A stretch of DNA of 64,000 nucleotides from Pedobacter polaris (GTDB lineage Bacteria > Bacteroidota > Bacteroidia > Sphingobacteriales > Sphingobacteriaceae), in assembly GCF_005116505.1 (NCBI RefSeq), contig NZ_SWBR01000001.1, positions 558,001 to 622,000 on the forward strand, written 5' to 3'. Positions 37,391-46,406 of this stretch are shown one piece after another (within the stretch, counting starts at the first letter, position 1; the number at the start of each line of letters is the position of its first letter). Below the pieces are notes generated by a model. The model was not told where the DNA came from, did not search any database, and worked only from the letters and a program-made list of their open reading frames with translations. Made by a program: the position numbers and the translations under genes.

Positions 37391-37750
37391 ATGTTAAAAG
37401 CAGCAACACCAATATTGGCTTCTCTAAACACAGCAGAAACGGTTAAATTTTACACCGAAAAATTAGGCTTTACCTTTCATTCGGATTGGGCTGGCTATTT
37501 AATTTTCAGCAGGGATGAGATTAACATCCATTTCTGGACAACCGATAATCCAGAATTCCCCAAAAACACAGGCTGTTATGTGAATGTAACCGAGGTAGAC
37601 AAGCTCTATGCGGAGTATGAACCTTTGGGCATAATTCATCCCAATGGGAAGATAAAAGACATGGAATGGGAGATGCGCCAATTTTCTATACTAGATAATA
37701 ACGGCAATATCATCCATTTTGGTGAGGGTATTTCGATAGATAAGGAATAA
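37391..37750 (+). CDS. VOC superfamily protein, bleomycin-resistance-like
   Basis: 119 residues forming two beta-alpha-beta-beta-beta units: PILASLNTAETVKFYTEKLGFTFHSDW (about 6-32) and a second unit from about 60 with MRQFSILDNNGNIIHFGEGI at the end. Candidate metal or ligand residues are H46 near INIHFW and E114 in HFGEG. The pattern is that of bleomycin/fosmidomycin-type binding proteins and related dioxygenase-fold proteins. Whether it confers resistance or has a metabolic role is not readable from sequence. Confidence 0.82.
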   Translation: MLKAATPILASLNTAETVKFYTEKLGFTFHSDWAGYLIFSRDEINIHFWTTDNPEFPKNTGCYVNVTEVDKLYAEYEPLGIIHPNGKIKDMEWEMRQFSILDNNGNIIHFGEGISIDKE

Positions 37751-37826
37751 AATAGCATCAATTAAGGTTAACAAAGAACATAATTCGGTAGCTAAAATAA
37801 TTATGTAAGTGTAATCAAAACACTAC

Positions 37827-37856
37827 TTTAAAATTACGATACAATAGTTATATTTG
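37827..37856 (+). promoter_or_regulatory. Promoter of the pyruvate dehydrogenase beta gene
   Basis: A perfect -7 box TATATTTG (37849-37856) lies 18 bp after TTTA (37827-37830), a near match to the -33 TTTG. The distance to the ATG at 37882 is 25 bp, which suits a short leader. Confidence 0.5.
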
Positions 37857-37881
37857 CGATTGGTAATTTTTGAATAAACAA

Positions 37882-38868
37882 ATGAGAGAGATTCAATTTA
37901 GAGAAGCACTACGCGAAGCATTAAACGAAGAAATGCGTAAAAACGAGAACATTTTTTTAATGGGCGAAGAAGTTGCGCAATACAATGGTGCATATAAAGT
38001 TAGTCAGGGTATGTTAGATGAGTTTGGCGACAAACGCATTATCGACACTCCAATTGCTGAATTAGGCTTTGCAGGTATCGGTATTGGTGCCGCTATGAAT
38101 GGCTTAATTCCAATTATAGAATTCATGACTTTTAACTTCTCATTGGTAGCAATTGATCAGATCATTAATGCTGCTGCTAAAATCTTATCAATGAGTGGTG
38201 GTCAATTTTCAGTGCCCATCGTTTTTCGTGGCCCAACAGGTAATGCTGGTCAATTAGGTGCACAACACTCTCAAAATTTCGAGAATTGGTTTGCAAATTG
38301 CCCAGGTTTAAAAGTAGTTATTCCATCCACTCCTTATAATGCTAAAGGTTTATTAAAGGCATCAATTAATGATCCAGACCCAGTTATCTTCATGGAATCT
38401 GAAGTAATGTACGGTGATAAAGGTGAAGTTCCTGAAGGAGAGTATACTATAGAAATTGGTAAAGCTCAAGTAGTAAAAGAAGGTACAGATGTGACTATCG
38501 TTACTTTCGGTAAAATGTTAACTCGTGTTGTAAATCCAGCTGTAGAAGAATTAACTAAAGAGGGTATCAATGTAGAGGTTATCGACTTATTAACTGTTCG
38601 CCCTATTGATTATGCAACTATCATTACTTCCGTTAAAAAGACCAATCGTTTAGTAATTGTTGAAGAAGCCTGGCCACTAGCATCAATTTCTTCAGAAATT
38701 ACTTTTAACGTTCAAAAAAATGCATTTGATCATTTAGATGCGCCAATTTTACGTATTACTTGTGCAGACGTTCCACTTCCATACGCTCCAACATTAATTG
38801 CTGCTAGCTTACCAAATGCAGAAAAAGTTGTTAAAGCTGTAAAAGAAGTGATGTACGTTAACAAATAA
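37882..38868 (+). CDS. pdhB: Pyruvate dehydrogenase E1 component, beta subunit
   Basis: 328 residues from the ATG at 37882 (MREIQFREALREALNEEM); a TTG four codons upstream is less likely. The transketolase pyrimidine-binding domain (about 1-175) has FLMGEEVAQYNGAYKVSQGM and DTPIAELGFAGIGIGAAM, where the Glu near position 59 should activate thiamine diphosphate. The C-terminal transketolase domain follows (about 195-315). With an alpha subunit it decarboxylates pyruvate for acetyl-CoA; the alpha and E2 genes are not in the window. A strong terminator follows, so it is monocistronic. Confidence 0.92.
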   Translation: MREIQFREALREALNEEMRKNENIFLMGEEVAQYNGAYKVSQGMLDEFGDKRIIDTPIAELGFAGIGIGAAMNGLIPIIEFMTFNFSLVAIDQIINAAAKILSMSGGQFSVPIVFRGPTGNAGQLGAQHSQNFENWFANCPGLKVVIPSTPYNAKGLLKASINDPDPVIFMESEVMYGDKGEVPEGEYTIEIGKAQVVKEGTDVTIVTFGKMLTRVVNPAVEELTKEGINVEVIDLLTVRPIDYATIITSVKKTNRLVIVEEAWPLASISSEITFNVQKNAFDHLDAPILRITCADVPLPYAPTLIAASLPNAEKVVKAVKEVMYVNK

Positions 38869-38905
38869 TCGATATTACGCTGAGCTTATCAAAGTGAATA
38901 AAATA

Positions 38906-38938
38906 TAAATCCCCTAAGAAAACTTAGGGGATTTTTTA
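38906..38938 (+). terminator. Terminator after pdhB
   Basis: AATCCCCTAAG / CTTAGGGGATT with a 4-base loop and a following TTTTTT run. Confidence 0.9.
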
Positions 38939-38964
38939 TTGATCCTTTTATAAAAGATATGTGC

Positions 38965-40482
38965 TTAAAACCTTAAGCCTAAAGTAAAGGCAGTTATTAT
39001 ATTCGTAATATCGCCTTGCGCAGAAGCTGATCCTGTTCCTAAATCTATTCTATACAATCCATTTTTTCCAGCAACTGTAAAGATTCCGTATGCAGTATTA
39101 CTTGTAGTTGTGCTAATAATATCGAAACCATTTGTGTTTTCGATACTAACTTTCAAATCACCAATAGCAGTTAAAACACCAGAATTTGGTTCTTGTGTAT
39201 ATAATTTATCAACGGTATGATCTATTACAAAAAGTTTTGTTGCGGTTGCCCCCTTAAAATTATTGCTGTATGCAGCTGCACTTAAGGCTGCAGTAACCGT
39301 TGTAATATTCACATCTACTGTTACAGAGGCATTAGCGGGGTTTATTCTTAAGTTTTGACCTGTATTGCTAACTACTCTAATTAAATCGGCTATTGGGTCA
39401 AAATCAAAGCCAAAACTTGTTCCAGAAAGAGCTGTAGTTAAAATACCCACTTCTGTAAAAGCTCCTGTACCAATGTTAACAGTATACAAACGGTTAGTGC
39501 TACCTAAAGCATATAATTGGCCATTCTCAGGACGCATATCTAAACCTAAGATAGTTTCTCCATTCTGTAGACCTGTAATATTTTTGGTTGCTGATCCGGT
39601 AGAAAGTGGATTAAAAATTAATAGGGTGTTTGTATTGTCTACCGCATAAGCTACTGGATTTGATAATATCGCTATTCCTTGGATGGCTAAATCAGCTGGA
39701 AATCTTCCTCTCAATTCCGTTAAACCAGTAGATAAATTAATAGTATATAAATTTGCTCCAGTGGAACTTCTCCCAATAGCAATTGCATTTTTGTTATCTG
39801 GTGAAATGTCAAAACTAACGTTGGTTCCTAAATCCAATTCTAAGTTACCAACTTTAACTAAAGTACCGTTACTTGGCGGATCTTGTTTATACAATACTTT
39901 TGCCGCAGCATCAATATCATACAATGTTGTACTAGTGGCGCCAGCAATACTGTTACTATAAGCAATACCATTAATAGCTGTACTGCCTACATTTGTATCT
40001 GTTGAAGTTACCACACCTGTTTCGGGGTTTAGCACTAAGTTTTGCCCTGTATTTGTTACTATTCTAATTCTATCAACAGTTGGGTTAAAATCCAAACTAG
40101 CTATTGTACCAGCTAATAATGGCGTAAAAGCTGTAGTTGAAATAGTTCTTGTTTTACCTGTAATTACATCGATAATATATAGTTTGCTCGCATCGCTTAC
40201 TCCATACAACTCTCCGGTAGCAGGTCTAAAATCTATGCTTAACAATTTTTCTGTAACAGCAGATAAACCTGTAATGGTGACTTTAGAAATTGGGGTCTTA
40301 ATATTATTTGCATTAAACCTAAGCAAGCTGTTATCAGCTAAAGCATAGAAACCTTGATCGGGGCCAGATAAAGGCAAAGTAATAACTGGATCACCTTTCT
40401 TACAGGAAGAAACTATGCAGGCCACTAATAATAGCTTCAGCGCGAACTGGAGATGTAATCTTTTTGAAAAAATTCTTAACAT
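38965..40482 (-). CDS. Lipoprotein with two DUF4394 domains
   Basis: 505 residues. A lipobox (VACIVSSC, Cys about 26) marks it as a lipoprotein. Two copies of DUF4394 follow (about 40-268 and 270-503); each contains FDFDPIADLIRVVSNTGQNLRINP-type and AAYSNNFKGATATKLFVIDHTVDKLY-type segments, and internal IDLGTG / INLSTG turns. The fold should be beta-propeller-like. Often predicted as a surface or periplasmic protein of unknown role. Adjacent genes give no functional clue. Confidence 0.88.
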   Translation of the reverse strand: MLRIFSKRLHLQFALKLLLVACIVSSCKKGDPVITLPLSGPDQGFYALADNSLLRFNANNIKTPISKVTITGLSAVTEKLLSIDFRPATGELYGVSDASKLYIIDVITGKTRTISTTAFTPLLAGTIASLDFNPTVDRIRIVTNTGQNLVLNPETGVVTSTDTNVGSTAINGIAYSNSIAGATSTTLYDIDAAAKVLYKQDPPSNGTLVKVGNLELDLGTNVSFDISPDNKNAIAIGRSSTGANLYTINLSTGLTELRGRFPADLAIQGIAILSNPVAYAVDNTNTLLIFNPLSTGSATKNITGLQNGETILGLDMRPENGQLYALGSTNRLYTVNIGTGAFTEVGILTTALSGTSFGFDFDPIADLIRVVSNTGQNLRINPANASVTVDVNITTVTAALSAAAYSNNFKGATATKLFVIDHTVDKLYTQEPNSGVLTAIGDLKVSIENTNGFDIISTTTSNTAYGIFTVAGKNGLYRIDLGTGSASAQGDITNIITAFTLGLRF

Positions 40483-40558
40483 TTAATTTTAATAAATCTA
40501 CTTAATAACGAAATAAAAGCCGTTAAAGTTTAGTACAAGATAAACCTTTAAATTTAAT

Positions 40559-41635
40559 TTATGACTGCTTTCTCGGTTTAGCTCTTTCATACTGTGATGG
40601 CCATTTCACATCTTCTCCCAAGTCAACTGCAGCATGTAATGGGAAATAAGGATCTCTTAATAATTCTCTAGCAAAGAAAATCAAATCAGCCTCTTCTCTT
40701 TGCAAAATTTCTTCTGCTTGTTGTGCTTTCGTTATTAGACCAACTGTACCGGTTATAATGCCAGTTTCTTTTTTAATAGCAGCAGCAAATTGAACCTGAT
40801 AACCTGCCGAAAGTGGGATTTGTTGTGCCAAAGTTAAACCACCAGAAGATGTATCTATTACATCAACCCCTTTTTCTTTTAATAATGCTGATAAACGAAC
40901 AGACTCCTCTTCATTCCAACCCCCATCCGCCCAATCTGTCGCCGAAATTCTTACAAAAAGTGGATTTTCTTTAGTCCAAACCTCTTGGACAGCTTCTACA
41001 GTTTCTATTAATAAACGAATTCTGTTTTCAAAGCTTCCACCATAATTATCTATTCTTTTATTGCTAATTGGCGATAAAAATTGATGTAGTAAATATCCAT
41101 GTGCTGCATGGATTTCAATTACCTTAAACCCTGCTTTCATTGCCCTTACTGTAGCTGATTTAAAATCTTCTTTTACTTTTTTAATTCCTGCAATATCTAA
41201 AGCGATTGGTGTTTTATCTATTGGATTAAAAATTTCATTACTTGCAGAAACTGTATCCCAGCCGCCGTTTTGTTCATCTAACTGTATTGGAGATTCCCAT
41301 GGGGTATCAAAACTAGCCTTTCGTCCTGCATGAGCAAGTTGGATTCCCGCTACCGAATCATTTTGATGAATAAAGTCAACGATCTCTTTAAATTTTTCAA
41401 TTTGCTCATCTTTCCAAAGACCAAGATCAGCAATTGAAATTCTTCCTTCTGGTGAAACAGCGGTTGCCTCGGTTATAATTAAGCCAGCACCTCCAACAGC
41501 ACGGCTTCCTAAATGGACCAAGTGCCAGTTGTTTGGAAAACCATCTGTTGCAGAGTATTCGCACATTGGCGAAACCACAATTCTATTTTTTAACTCAATG
41601 TTTTTGATTTTAAGCGGAGAGAAAAGTAATGACAT
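40559..41635 (-). CDS. namA: NADH:flavin oxidoreductase, YqjM/NamA type old yellow enzyme
   Basis: 358 residues. FMN-binding TIM barrel with the YqjM-class N-terminal motif SPMCEYS (C25, which tunes FMN) and the substrate-binding pair H176/H179 in EIHAAHGYLLHQFLSP. The C-terminal FMN phosphate site is GTVGLITKAQQAEEIL. It reduces activated C=C bonds (enones, nitro-esters) using NAD(P)H; the physiological substrate is unknown. No obvious co-transcribed partner: the next minus-strand gene upstream starts 91 bp away. Confidence 0.9.
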   Translation of the reverse strand: MSLLFSPLKIKNIELKNRIVVSPMCEYSATDGFPNNWHLVHLGSRAVGGAGLIITEATAVSPEGRISIADLGLWKDEQIEKFKEIVDFIHQNDSVAGIQLAHAGRKASFDTPWESPIQLDEQNGGWDTVSASNEIFNPIDKTPIALDIAGIKKVKEDFKSATVRAMKAGFKVIEIHAAHGYLLHQFLSPISNKRIDNYGGSFENRIRLLIETVEAVQEVWTKENPLFVRISATDWADGGWNEEESVRLSALLKEKGVDVIDTSSGGLTLAQQIPLSAGYQVQFAAAIKKETGIITGTVGLITKAQQAEEILQREEADLIFFARELLRDPYFPLHAAVDLGEDVKWPSQYERAKPRKQS

Positions 41636-41726
41636 AGTGTAAAGATTTTAGGCAAATTAACAACAAGGAAATGGATTTGTTTCTATCGTTTAAATATCCA
41701 AACAATGTAATGACATCGAGTTATTC

Positions 41727-42230
41727 TTAAAGAGAAAATTCATCCAAAACTTTCCATTTTCCGCCACTTTTTTGTTCTATCAAACTGATTTTGTTAAAGA
41801 ATAATGTTGCTGGCAATTTGAAAGATTTAATTTCTTCAAAAATAGAATCAGTACAAGTAGAATTTCTAGGATGCATCAAGGTAATATGTGGCAGATGTTT
41901 TCTAGGAGAAATAAGAATGGCATCCCTTAAATTATGAAAGTGGTCATTCGCATGGTTTACCAACGGCGTGCCTTCTTTACATGCAGGAATTAAGGCGCCT
42001 TTTCCATTTTCAAATCTTTCAACATCGTTAAATATGATACGAATTGGTTTATTAATCTTAAGCGATTTGATATTTGCTATTATCGTATCTAAATCTTCTA
42101 GTTCATCTTCCCTACATAGTGTAACATGGGCAGAAATTAAAGCATGTTGGGCTGGATTAAATTTAACTCTAACTTTTTCTATAGTTTCATTTTCAATAAA
42201 TAAAGTGAGTTGCCTTCTAATTTCTTCCAT
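41727..42230 (-). CDS. 2'-5' RNA ligase family (2H phosphoesterase)
   Basis: 167 residues with the two HxT motifs of the 2H superfamily: H35-V-T37 (SAHVTL) and H115-I-T117 (LPHITL). These form a phosphoesterase active site acting on 2',5' or cyclic phosphate bonds in RNA or nucleotides. It starts one base after the M28 peptidase stop, so it is probably co-transcribed, though the two activities have no obvious link. Confidence 0.88.
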   Translation of the reverse strand: MEEIRRQLTLFIENETIEKVRVKFNPAQHALISAHVTLCREDELEDLDTIIANIKSLKINKPIRIIFNDVERFENGKGALIPACKEGTPLVNHANDHFHNLRDAILISPRKHLPHITLMHPRNSTCTDSIFEEIKSFKLPATLFFNKISLIEQKSGGKWKVLDEFSL

Positions 42231-42231
42231 C

Positions 42232-43377
42232 TTAATTCATCAAATATTTATTAAACCCAACAAATAACTTAAACAAGTTTTCATACATGGTAAAAGGCAA
42301 GGTTGCTGCTTTATCAAAAACATCATGATAAGCAGAAATTCCACCTTGTGTATATAGGAAAAATGCAGGCACTCCTTTTTCAGTAAAAAAGTAATGATCG
42401 CTATTTGCCGCTTTACCACGAGGATTGATTTTAACTAAAAATTTTCCATTATCATTGACCTGATTTAACAAAGCAAACTCTTTTGGATATTGAGTTGCAT
42501 TGACAACAGTTGCCCCTGTTTCACCAGTACCAACCATATCCACATTAATTAAAAACCTAATTTTTTGCAGTGTGATAAGTGGATTCTCTGTAAAATATTT
42601 GGATCCCAAAATACCTGCCTCTTCTCCAGCAAAGCAGATAAAAGCAATTGTATATTTCTGAGGGTTTTTAGCATAATATTTAGCTAAGCTCAATAGAAAT
42701 GAAACTCCACTACCATTATCATTTGCTCCTGGAAAAAAGGTGTCCTTACCCATACCCCCTAAATGATCATAATGAGCAGTGATTAGTATTATAGAATCTG
42801 GTTTTTCAGTCCCTTTAACAACTCCACATATATTTGAAGCTCTAAAATCTGGGATAAAAGTATTTTTAATATCAACTTCTATATTTTTTGGCACTTCACT
42901 AAGTGATGATTTATTAACTAAAATTTGAGTGTAATCATTTACTTTTTGTGAGACAGACCAAGTTAGTTTATCTGTTAGGGTTACGAGTAGCTTGCTAGAT
43001 GCCGTAAGAAAATTTAAACTATCTTTTTCCGCTAAACTTGTATTGGCTTTAACTCCTATACTTCCCTGCTGGATAATAAAATCATTACCCGGAATTAGTC
43101 TTTTGCCATTTATACTTAAATCCATTTTACCCGGAAAAGTATTCACAGAAAATATAAACGATTGTTTAAAATCTTTACCATCCATGGGCTTCAACCCAAA
43201 GGATTTAAACTCAGATTGGATGAAGTTAGCAGCCTTTTCCATCCCATTTTTAGTATATCCTCGCCCCCAAAATTCAGAAGATGTTAAGGTATTTAAAGTT
43301 TTGCGGACATATTTTAAATCTTGTGCATAGCTGTTAAAACTTAAAAATAACAATGATATAAATAAAGTTTTTTTCAT
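42232..43377 (-). CDS. M28 family zinc aminopeptidase, exported
   Basis: 381 residues with a signal peptide (MKKTLFISLLFLSFNSYAQ). Co-catalytic zinc ligands of M28 are visible: His and Asp in ITAHYDHLGG, Asp in PGANDNGSGV, Glu pair in FAGEEAGILGSKYF, Asp in LINVDMVG and His in ANSDHYFFTEKG. A PA-like insert occupies about 90-180. Predicted periplasmic or secreted aminopeptidase. One base separates it from the 2'-5' ligase-like gene. Confidence 0.9.
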   Translation of the reverse strand: MKKTLFISLLFLSFNSYAQDLKYVRKTLNTLTSSEFWGRGYTKNGMEKAANFIQSEFKSFGLKPMDGKDFKQSFIFSVNTFPGKMDLSINGKRLIPGNDFIIQQGSIGVKANTSLAEKDSLNFLTASSKLLVTLTDKLTWSVSQKVNDYTQILVNKSSLSEVPKNIEVDIKNTFIPDFRASNICGVVKGTEKPDSIILITAHYDHLGGMGKDTFFPGANDNGSGVSFLLSLAKYYAKNPQKYTIAFICFAGEEAGILGSKYFTENPLITLQKIRFLINVDMVGTGETGATVVNATQYPKEFALLNQVNDNGKFLVKINPRGKAANSDHYFFTEKGVPAFFLYTQGGISAYHDVFDKAATLPFTMYENLFKLFVGFNKYLMN

Positions 43378-43449
43378 AAATGCTCGAAAAGTAAATGGTT
43401 TTCTTTAGCAATATAATAAACGCTTGCTACTGATTAAAATTACGGCATA

Positions 43450-43506
43450 AGAAAGCCGCAGATTCAATGATTTAATTTATAAAAATCTGCGAATCTGCGG
43501 CTGATG
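43450..43506 (-). terminator. Terminator of the iron-uptake-type operon
   Basis: Perfect 12-bp arms AGCCGCAGATTC (43454-43465) and GAATCTGCGGCT (43491-43502) enclose a 25-base loop containing AAAATCTGC. Read on the minus strand a T-rich TTTCTT tail follows. It sits 19 bp past the DUF6607 stop. Confidence 0.7.
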
Positions 43507-43520
43507 TTTTTTTATATGGC

Positions 43521-44447
43521 TTAACTAGCTTTTTTAGCTAAATAAGCATCGATCACTTTTTTGATGTTTTCTTTATTCTTTTCTGAGGACCATTTTTCTT
43601 TAGCTGATTGGTCTCCTAACGCAAAAAACTGTTCGTATAATAATTTGTTGTCAATTTTAAGATTCAATTTAATATAATTGTTTTCTGCAAATACAACATC
43701 CCAAGTTGCACGAGCATCTTTCCAGAAACCTTCTTGTTGTTTCCACCATGTTTGGGCGTAACCGAAAGATTTTGGATCTGTTTTTATAAATTCTTCTAAG
43801 CCCTTTTCCATAGCCACAAGTTTATCTCCACTTTCAGAACGAATTATTTTTTTATTGTCTTGCTCAAACATCCAACCGTTAGCTGTTAGATAAAGATTAT
43901 TGCCACGGTTTAACACATTGTAATCATTACGCTCAGTACTCTCTCTACGTGGCAATGGGGAGTCGGTATTGCTTTGCCATTGGTGTCTTCCATCTACGTG
44001 TACCCAACTTCCAATAGCTTGGTAACGTGGACTATCATCTACTTGAAAAACTTTTTGTGTCCATTTCCCTTTTACATCATTAGCAGAAAGTGTAACTTTT
44101 TTCCAAGCATTTTCCTTATCATAAGCTAAAATTTGCGTGTCTTCGTATGTCCAGTCTTCTCTCCAATGTTTAATGATCATGCTATCTCCTCTCATTACCA
44201 ACAAATGTTGGATTACAATTTTCTTTGGGGTTTCCTCTAAAATAATTGCAATTTCTTTTGCAGAAGAACGATGTCTTTCATGGAATTTATAATCATCATT
44301 TGGCGAGAAGGTCTCAGCATAGTTGAATGTAACTTTGTAAAATCCTGCTAAAGATTTTATCGCTTCGCGATCTTGATCTAATTTATTTTGTGCAGTAACG
44401 CTCAATACTGAAAATATTAGAGCAAATAGTAATTGTAGTTTTTTCAT
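43521..44447 (-). CDS. DUF6607 family exported protein
   Basis: 308 residues with signal peptide MKKLQLLFALIFSVLSVTAQ. The mature protein has KSLAGFYKVTFNYAETFSP, FHERHRSSAKEIAIIL, IIKHWREDWTYED and HVDGRHQWQSNTDSPLPRRE, the pattern of DUF6607, whose function is not known. It is the last gene of the operon encoding a siderophore receptor, DUF4198 and PepSY proteins, and begins 2 bp after the PepSY stop, so a role in iron or haem acquisition is a reasonable inference. Confidence 0.85.
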   Translation of the reverse strand: MKKLQLLFALIFSVLSVTAQNKLDQDREAIKSLAGFYKVTFNYAETFSPNDDYKFHERHRSSAKEIAIILEETPKKIVIQHLLVMRGDSMIIKHWREDWTYEDTQILAYDKENAWKKVTLSANDVKGKWTQKVFQVDDSPRYQAIGSWVHVDGRHQWQSNTDSPLPRRESTERNDYNVLNRGNNLYLTANGWMFEQDNKKIIRSESGDKLVAMEKGLEEFIKTDPKSFGYAQTWWKQQEGFWKDARATWDVVFAENNYIKLNLKIDNKLLYEQFFALGDQSAKEKWSSEKNKENIKKVIDAYLAKKAS

Positions 44448-44449
44448 GA

Positions 44450-45622
44450 TTATATTGATTTAAGAGATTTTGTTTTTTTATTCTTTCTACCTAACCAAAT
44501 TATGATACCAGTTACTGGCATACTTGCTGCTATTAAACTTGCAATAAACGCCATTATTTTTCCTGGTATACCAGCTATAGAACCAATATGGACATCATAA
44601 TTCATACGCGAAATTTTATCAGCTATGCTTGCATTTGAAAATTTACCGTACATGTGTTTTACTTCAATTTCTTTTAAAGTATGCTGATCAAAATAGCGAT
44701 AATCTGCTTTCCAGTAGGTAGTTGGATCTGGATTCTTAGCAATTTCTACAGCTAATTTTTCATTCTCTGGAATGTGAACATCATAACTACCAGTAAATGT
44801 TGGATCTTCCTTTACAAACTTTGCCCAAAGCTTGTCAGCTGCTGCTGCATTTAAACTAAGTTTAGCTGTTGAAGTAGTATCAGAAAATGTTTCTTCAAAT
44901 ACCTTCATTGATTTTCCACCAGAACTTACCCAATAAACTGATTTTGCGAACCATTGAAATCCCATTACCATTCCAGACAAAGCAATAAATATGACGATAA
45001 AAGTCATGTAAAAGCCTAGCACATTATGTAAGTCATAATTCAGTCTACGCCATTTTGATTTAAGCCTTACGCTAAAGCGCTGTTTTCTTGCTGCTTTACT
45101 TTTAGGCCACCACAGTATTAGTCCGGATATTAACAAAAAAACAAAGATCATGGTAGCGGTAGTGAGTATCGGTTGACCGATTTCTGGAGGCAACCATAAA
45201 TAATAATGTCCCATAATTACAATTCTGAAGAAATCCTCATCCATGTTCTTCACCTTTAAAACCTTACCCGTATATTGATTTACAAAAACAATATAATAGT
45301 ACGCTGGCGCATCATGGTAATAAACTACTTGGGTTGTTCTACCTGGCTGATAATTTATACTATGTGCTTTCTTATTAGGTAATGCCTGATCAGCTATTGC
45401 TTTTAGTTGTGTTGGCGGTAATAAAGGTTTGTTTTGTTCTGATGTAAAACGATAAGATTGTACAGCATCTTCTATTTCTCTTTCAAAAGCTAAAATACAA
45501 CCTGTTATTCCCAAGAAGAACACAAATAATCCAGAAATTAATCCAAGCCATAGATGCAATCTTCCTATCCAATATTTAAACCTGTTGGTCTTTTTCTGTA
45601 TTGGTTTTTTTAAACCCATCAT
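44450..45622 (-). CDS. PepSY-associated transmembrane protein, probable iron reductase
   Basis: About 390 residues from the ATG at 45622. Four transmembrane helices: about 25-45 (LWLGLISGLFVFFLGITGCIL), 150-170, 200-225 and 360-385. Periplasmic PepSY-type regions lie between. Membrane His residues (RLHLWLGL, DLHNVLGFYM, YDVHIGSIAG) could bind haem, as proposed for PepSY_TM proteins (PF03929) thought to reduce ferric siderophores or release iron. It follows the DUF4198 gene with a 68-bp spacer containing a stable hairpin. Confidence 0.88.
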   Translation of the reverse strand: MMGLKKPIQKKTNRFKYWIGRLHLWLGLISGLFVFFLGITGCILAFEREIEDAVQSYRFTSEQNKPLLPPTQLKAIADQALPNKKAHSINYQPGRTTQVVYYHDAPAYYYIVFVNQYTGKVLKVKNMDEDFFRIVIMGHYYLWLPPEIGQPILTTATMIFVFLLISGLILWWPKSKAARKQRFSVRLKSKWRRLNYDLHNVLGFYMTFIVIFIALSGMVMGFQWFAKSVYWVSSGGKSMKVFEETFSDTTSTAKLSLNAAAADKLWAKFVKEDPTFTGSYDVHIPENEKLAVEIAKNPDPTTYWKADYRYFDQHTLKEIEVKHMYGKFSNASIADKISRMNYDVHIGSIAGIPGKIMAFIASLIAASMPVTGIIIWLGRKNKKTKSLKSI

Positions 45623-45640
45623 CAATTGCCTTTTTATGAG

Positions 45641-45673
45641 TTAACCAATTGACCTTTAAAGCCAATTGGTTAA
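45641..45673 (-). promoter_or_regulatory. Intercistronic hairpin inside the iron operon
   Basis: Perfect 11-bp stem TTAACCAATTG / CAATTGGTTAA with an 11-base loop, between the DUF4198 stop and the PepSY start. There is no T run, so it more likely sets mRNA stability or partial read-through than full termination. Confidence 0.5.
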
Positions 45674-45690
45674 ACATTATTTTGTATTTT

Positions 45691-46404
45691 TTATTTAATT
45701 TCTGTGAAATAGGTTACTACATGCCAAACCTTTTCATAATTTTTTCCATCAAATTTTCCAGGGGTTTTGTCTTCGGCAAATGCCTCTAAAAAATAACCCC
45801 CTTTTTGAATAGGATTGAAGTTAAACCGACCATCTTTATCTGTTTCTACTTCTAATTTTTTCTGATCAGGAGAAATAATGGTGATTCTCTCTTTAGCTAA
45901 TGGAGCTTTATTAAAAACTAATTGATGTGATGCTGATTCATTTGTATGCAAAACCAATTTTGATGGCCTGATAGTTAAACTGGCCTCAGCGGGGAATGCA
46001 TTGTTTAAATTTTTGTTAGTACCAATTGTTACACTCGCAAATGCATAATATTGAAGCTTAGCATTCTGATATAAATCCTTAACTACATGTACAACTGATA
46101 GCAAATAAGTACCATCTTGATTAGGTGTAAAACTCGCTTTATAAAACAACGAATCTGCTGTTGTTTTTAATGTTGTTTTAGTCCCATCTGGAGCAGTTAG
46201 CACCAAATTAAAATCTTTTAGATTACTAAACCATTTCTTTGTTGCACTGATATCGCTAGTAGTGTACTCACCAAAAAAGGCTTTAACTTCTTGTGCCTGC
46301 CCCTTAGCTCCAGTAGAAGCAGTTTCCAACCATAAAGCATGAGCCGATGCACTTGAGATACTAACAGTAAATAATGCAACAAGTAGGATCATTTTAGTTT
46401 TCAT
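45691..46404 (-). CDS. DUF4198 domain exported protein
   Basis: 237 residues from the ATG at 46404 (MKTKMILLVALFTVSISSASAHALWLE, signal peptide cleaved near SAHA). The frame is open upstream, inside the receptor gene, but only this start gives a signal peptide. The HALWLET start of the mature protein and the late PIQKGGYFLEAFAEDK segment fit DUF4198 (NikM-like periplasmic domain linked to metal uptake). Start is 2 bp after the receptor stop, so the genes are co-translated. A C-terminal carboxypeptidase-like sandwich is likely. Confidence 0.82.
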   Translation of the reverse strand: MKTKMILLVALFTVSISSASAHALWLETASTGAKGQAQEVKAFFGEYTTSDISATKKWFSNLKDFNLVLTAPDGTKTTLKTTADSLFYKASFTPNQDGTYLLSVVHVVKDLYQNAKLQYYAFASVTIGTNKNLNNAFPAEASLTIRPSKLVLHTNESASHQLVFNKAPLAKERITIISPDQKKLEVETDKDGRFNFNPIQKGGYFLEAFAEDKTPGKFDGKNYEKVWHVVTYFTEIK

Positions 46405-46406
46405 AA

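Noticed and set aside
38877..38892. GCTGAGCTTATCAAAG after pdhB as a dispersed repeat copy
   Set aside because: It resembles the GCTGAGCTTGTCGAAG unit but is too degraded and short to count.
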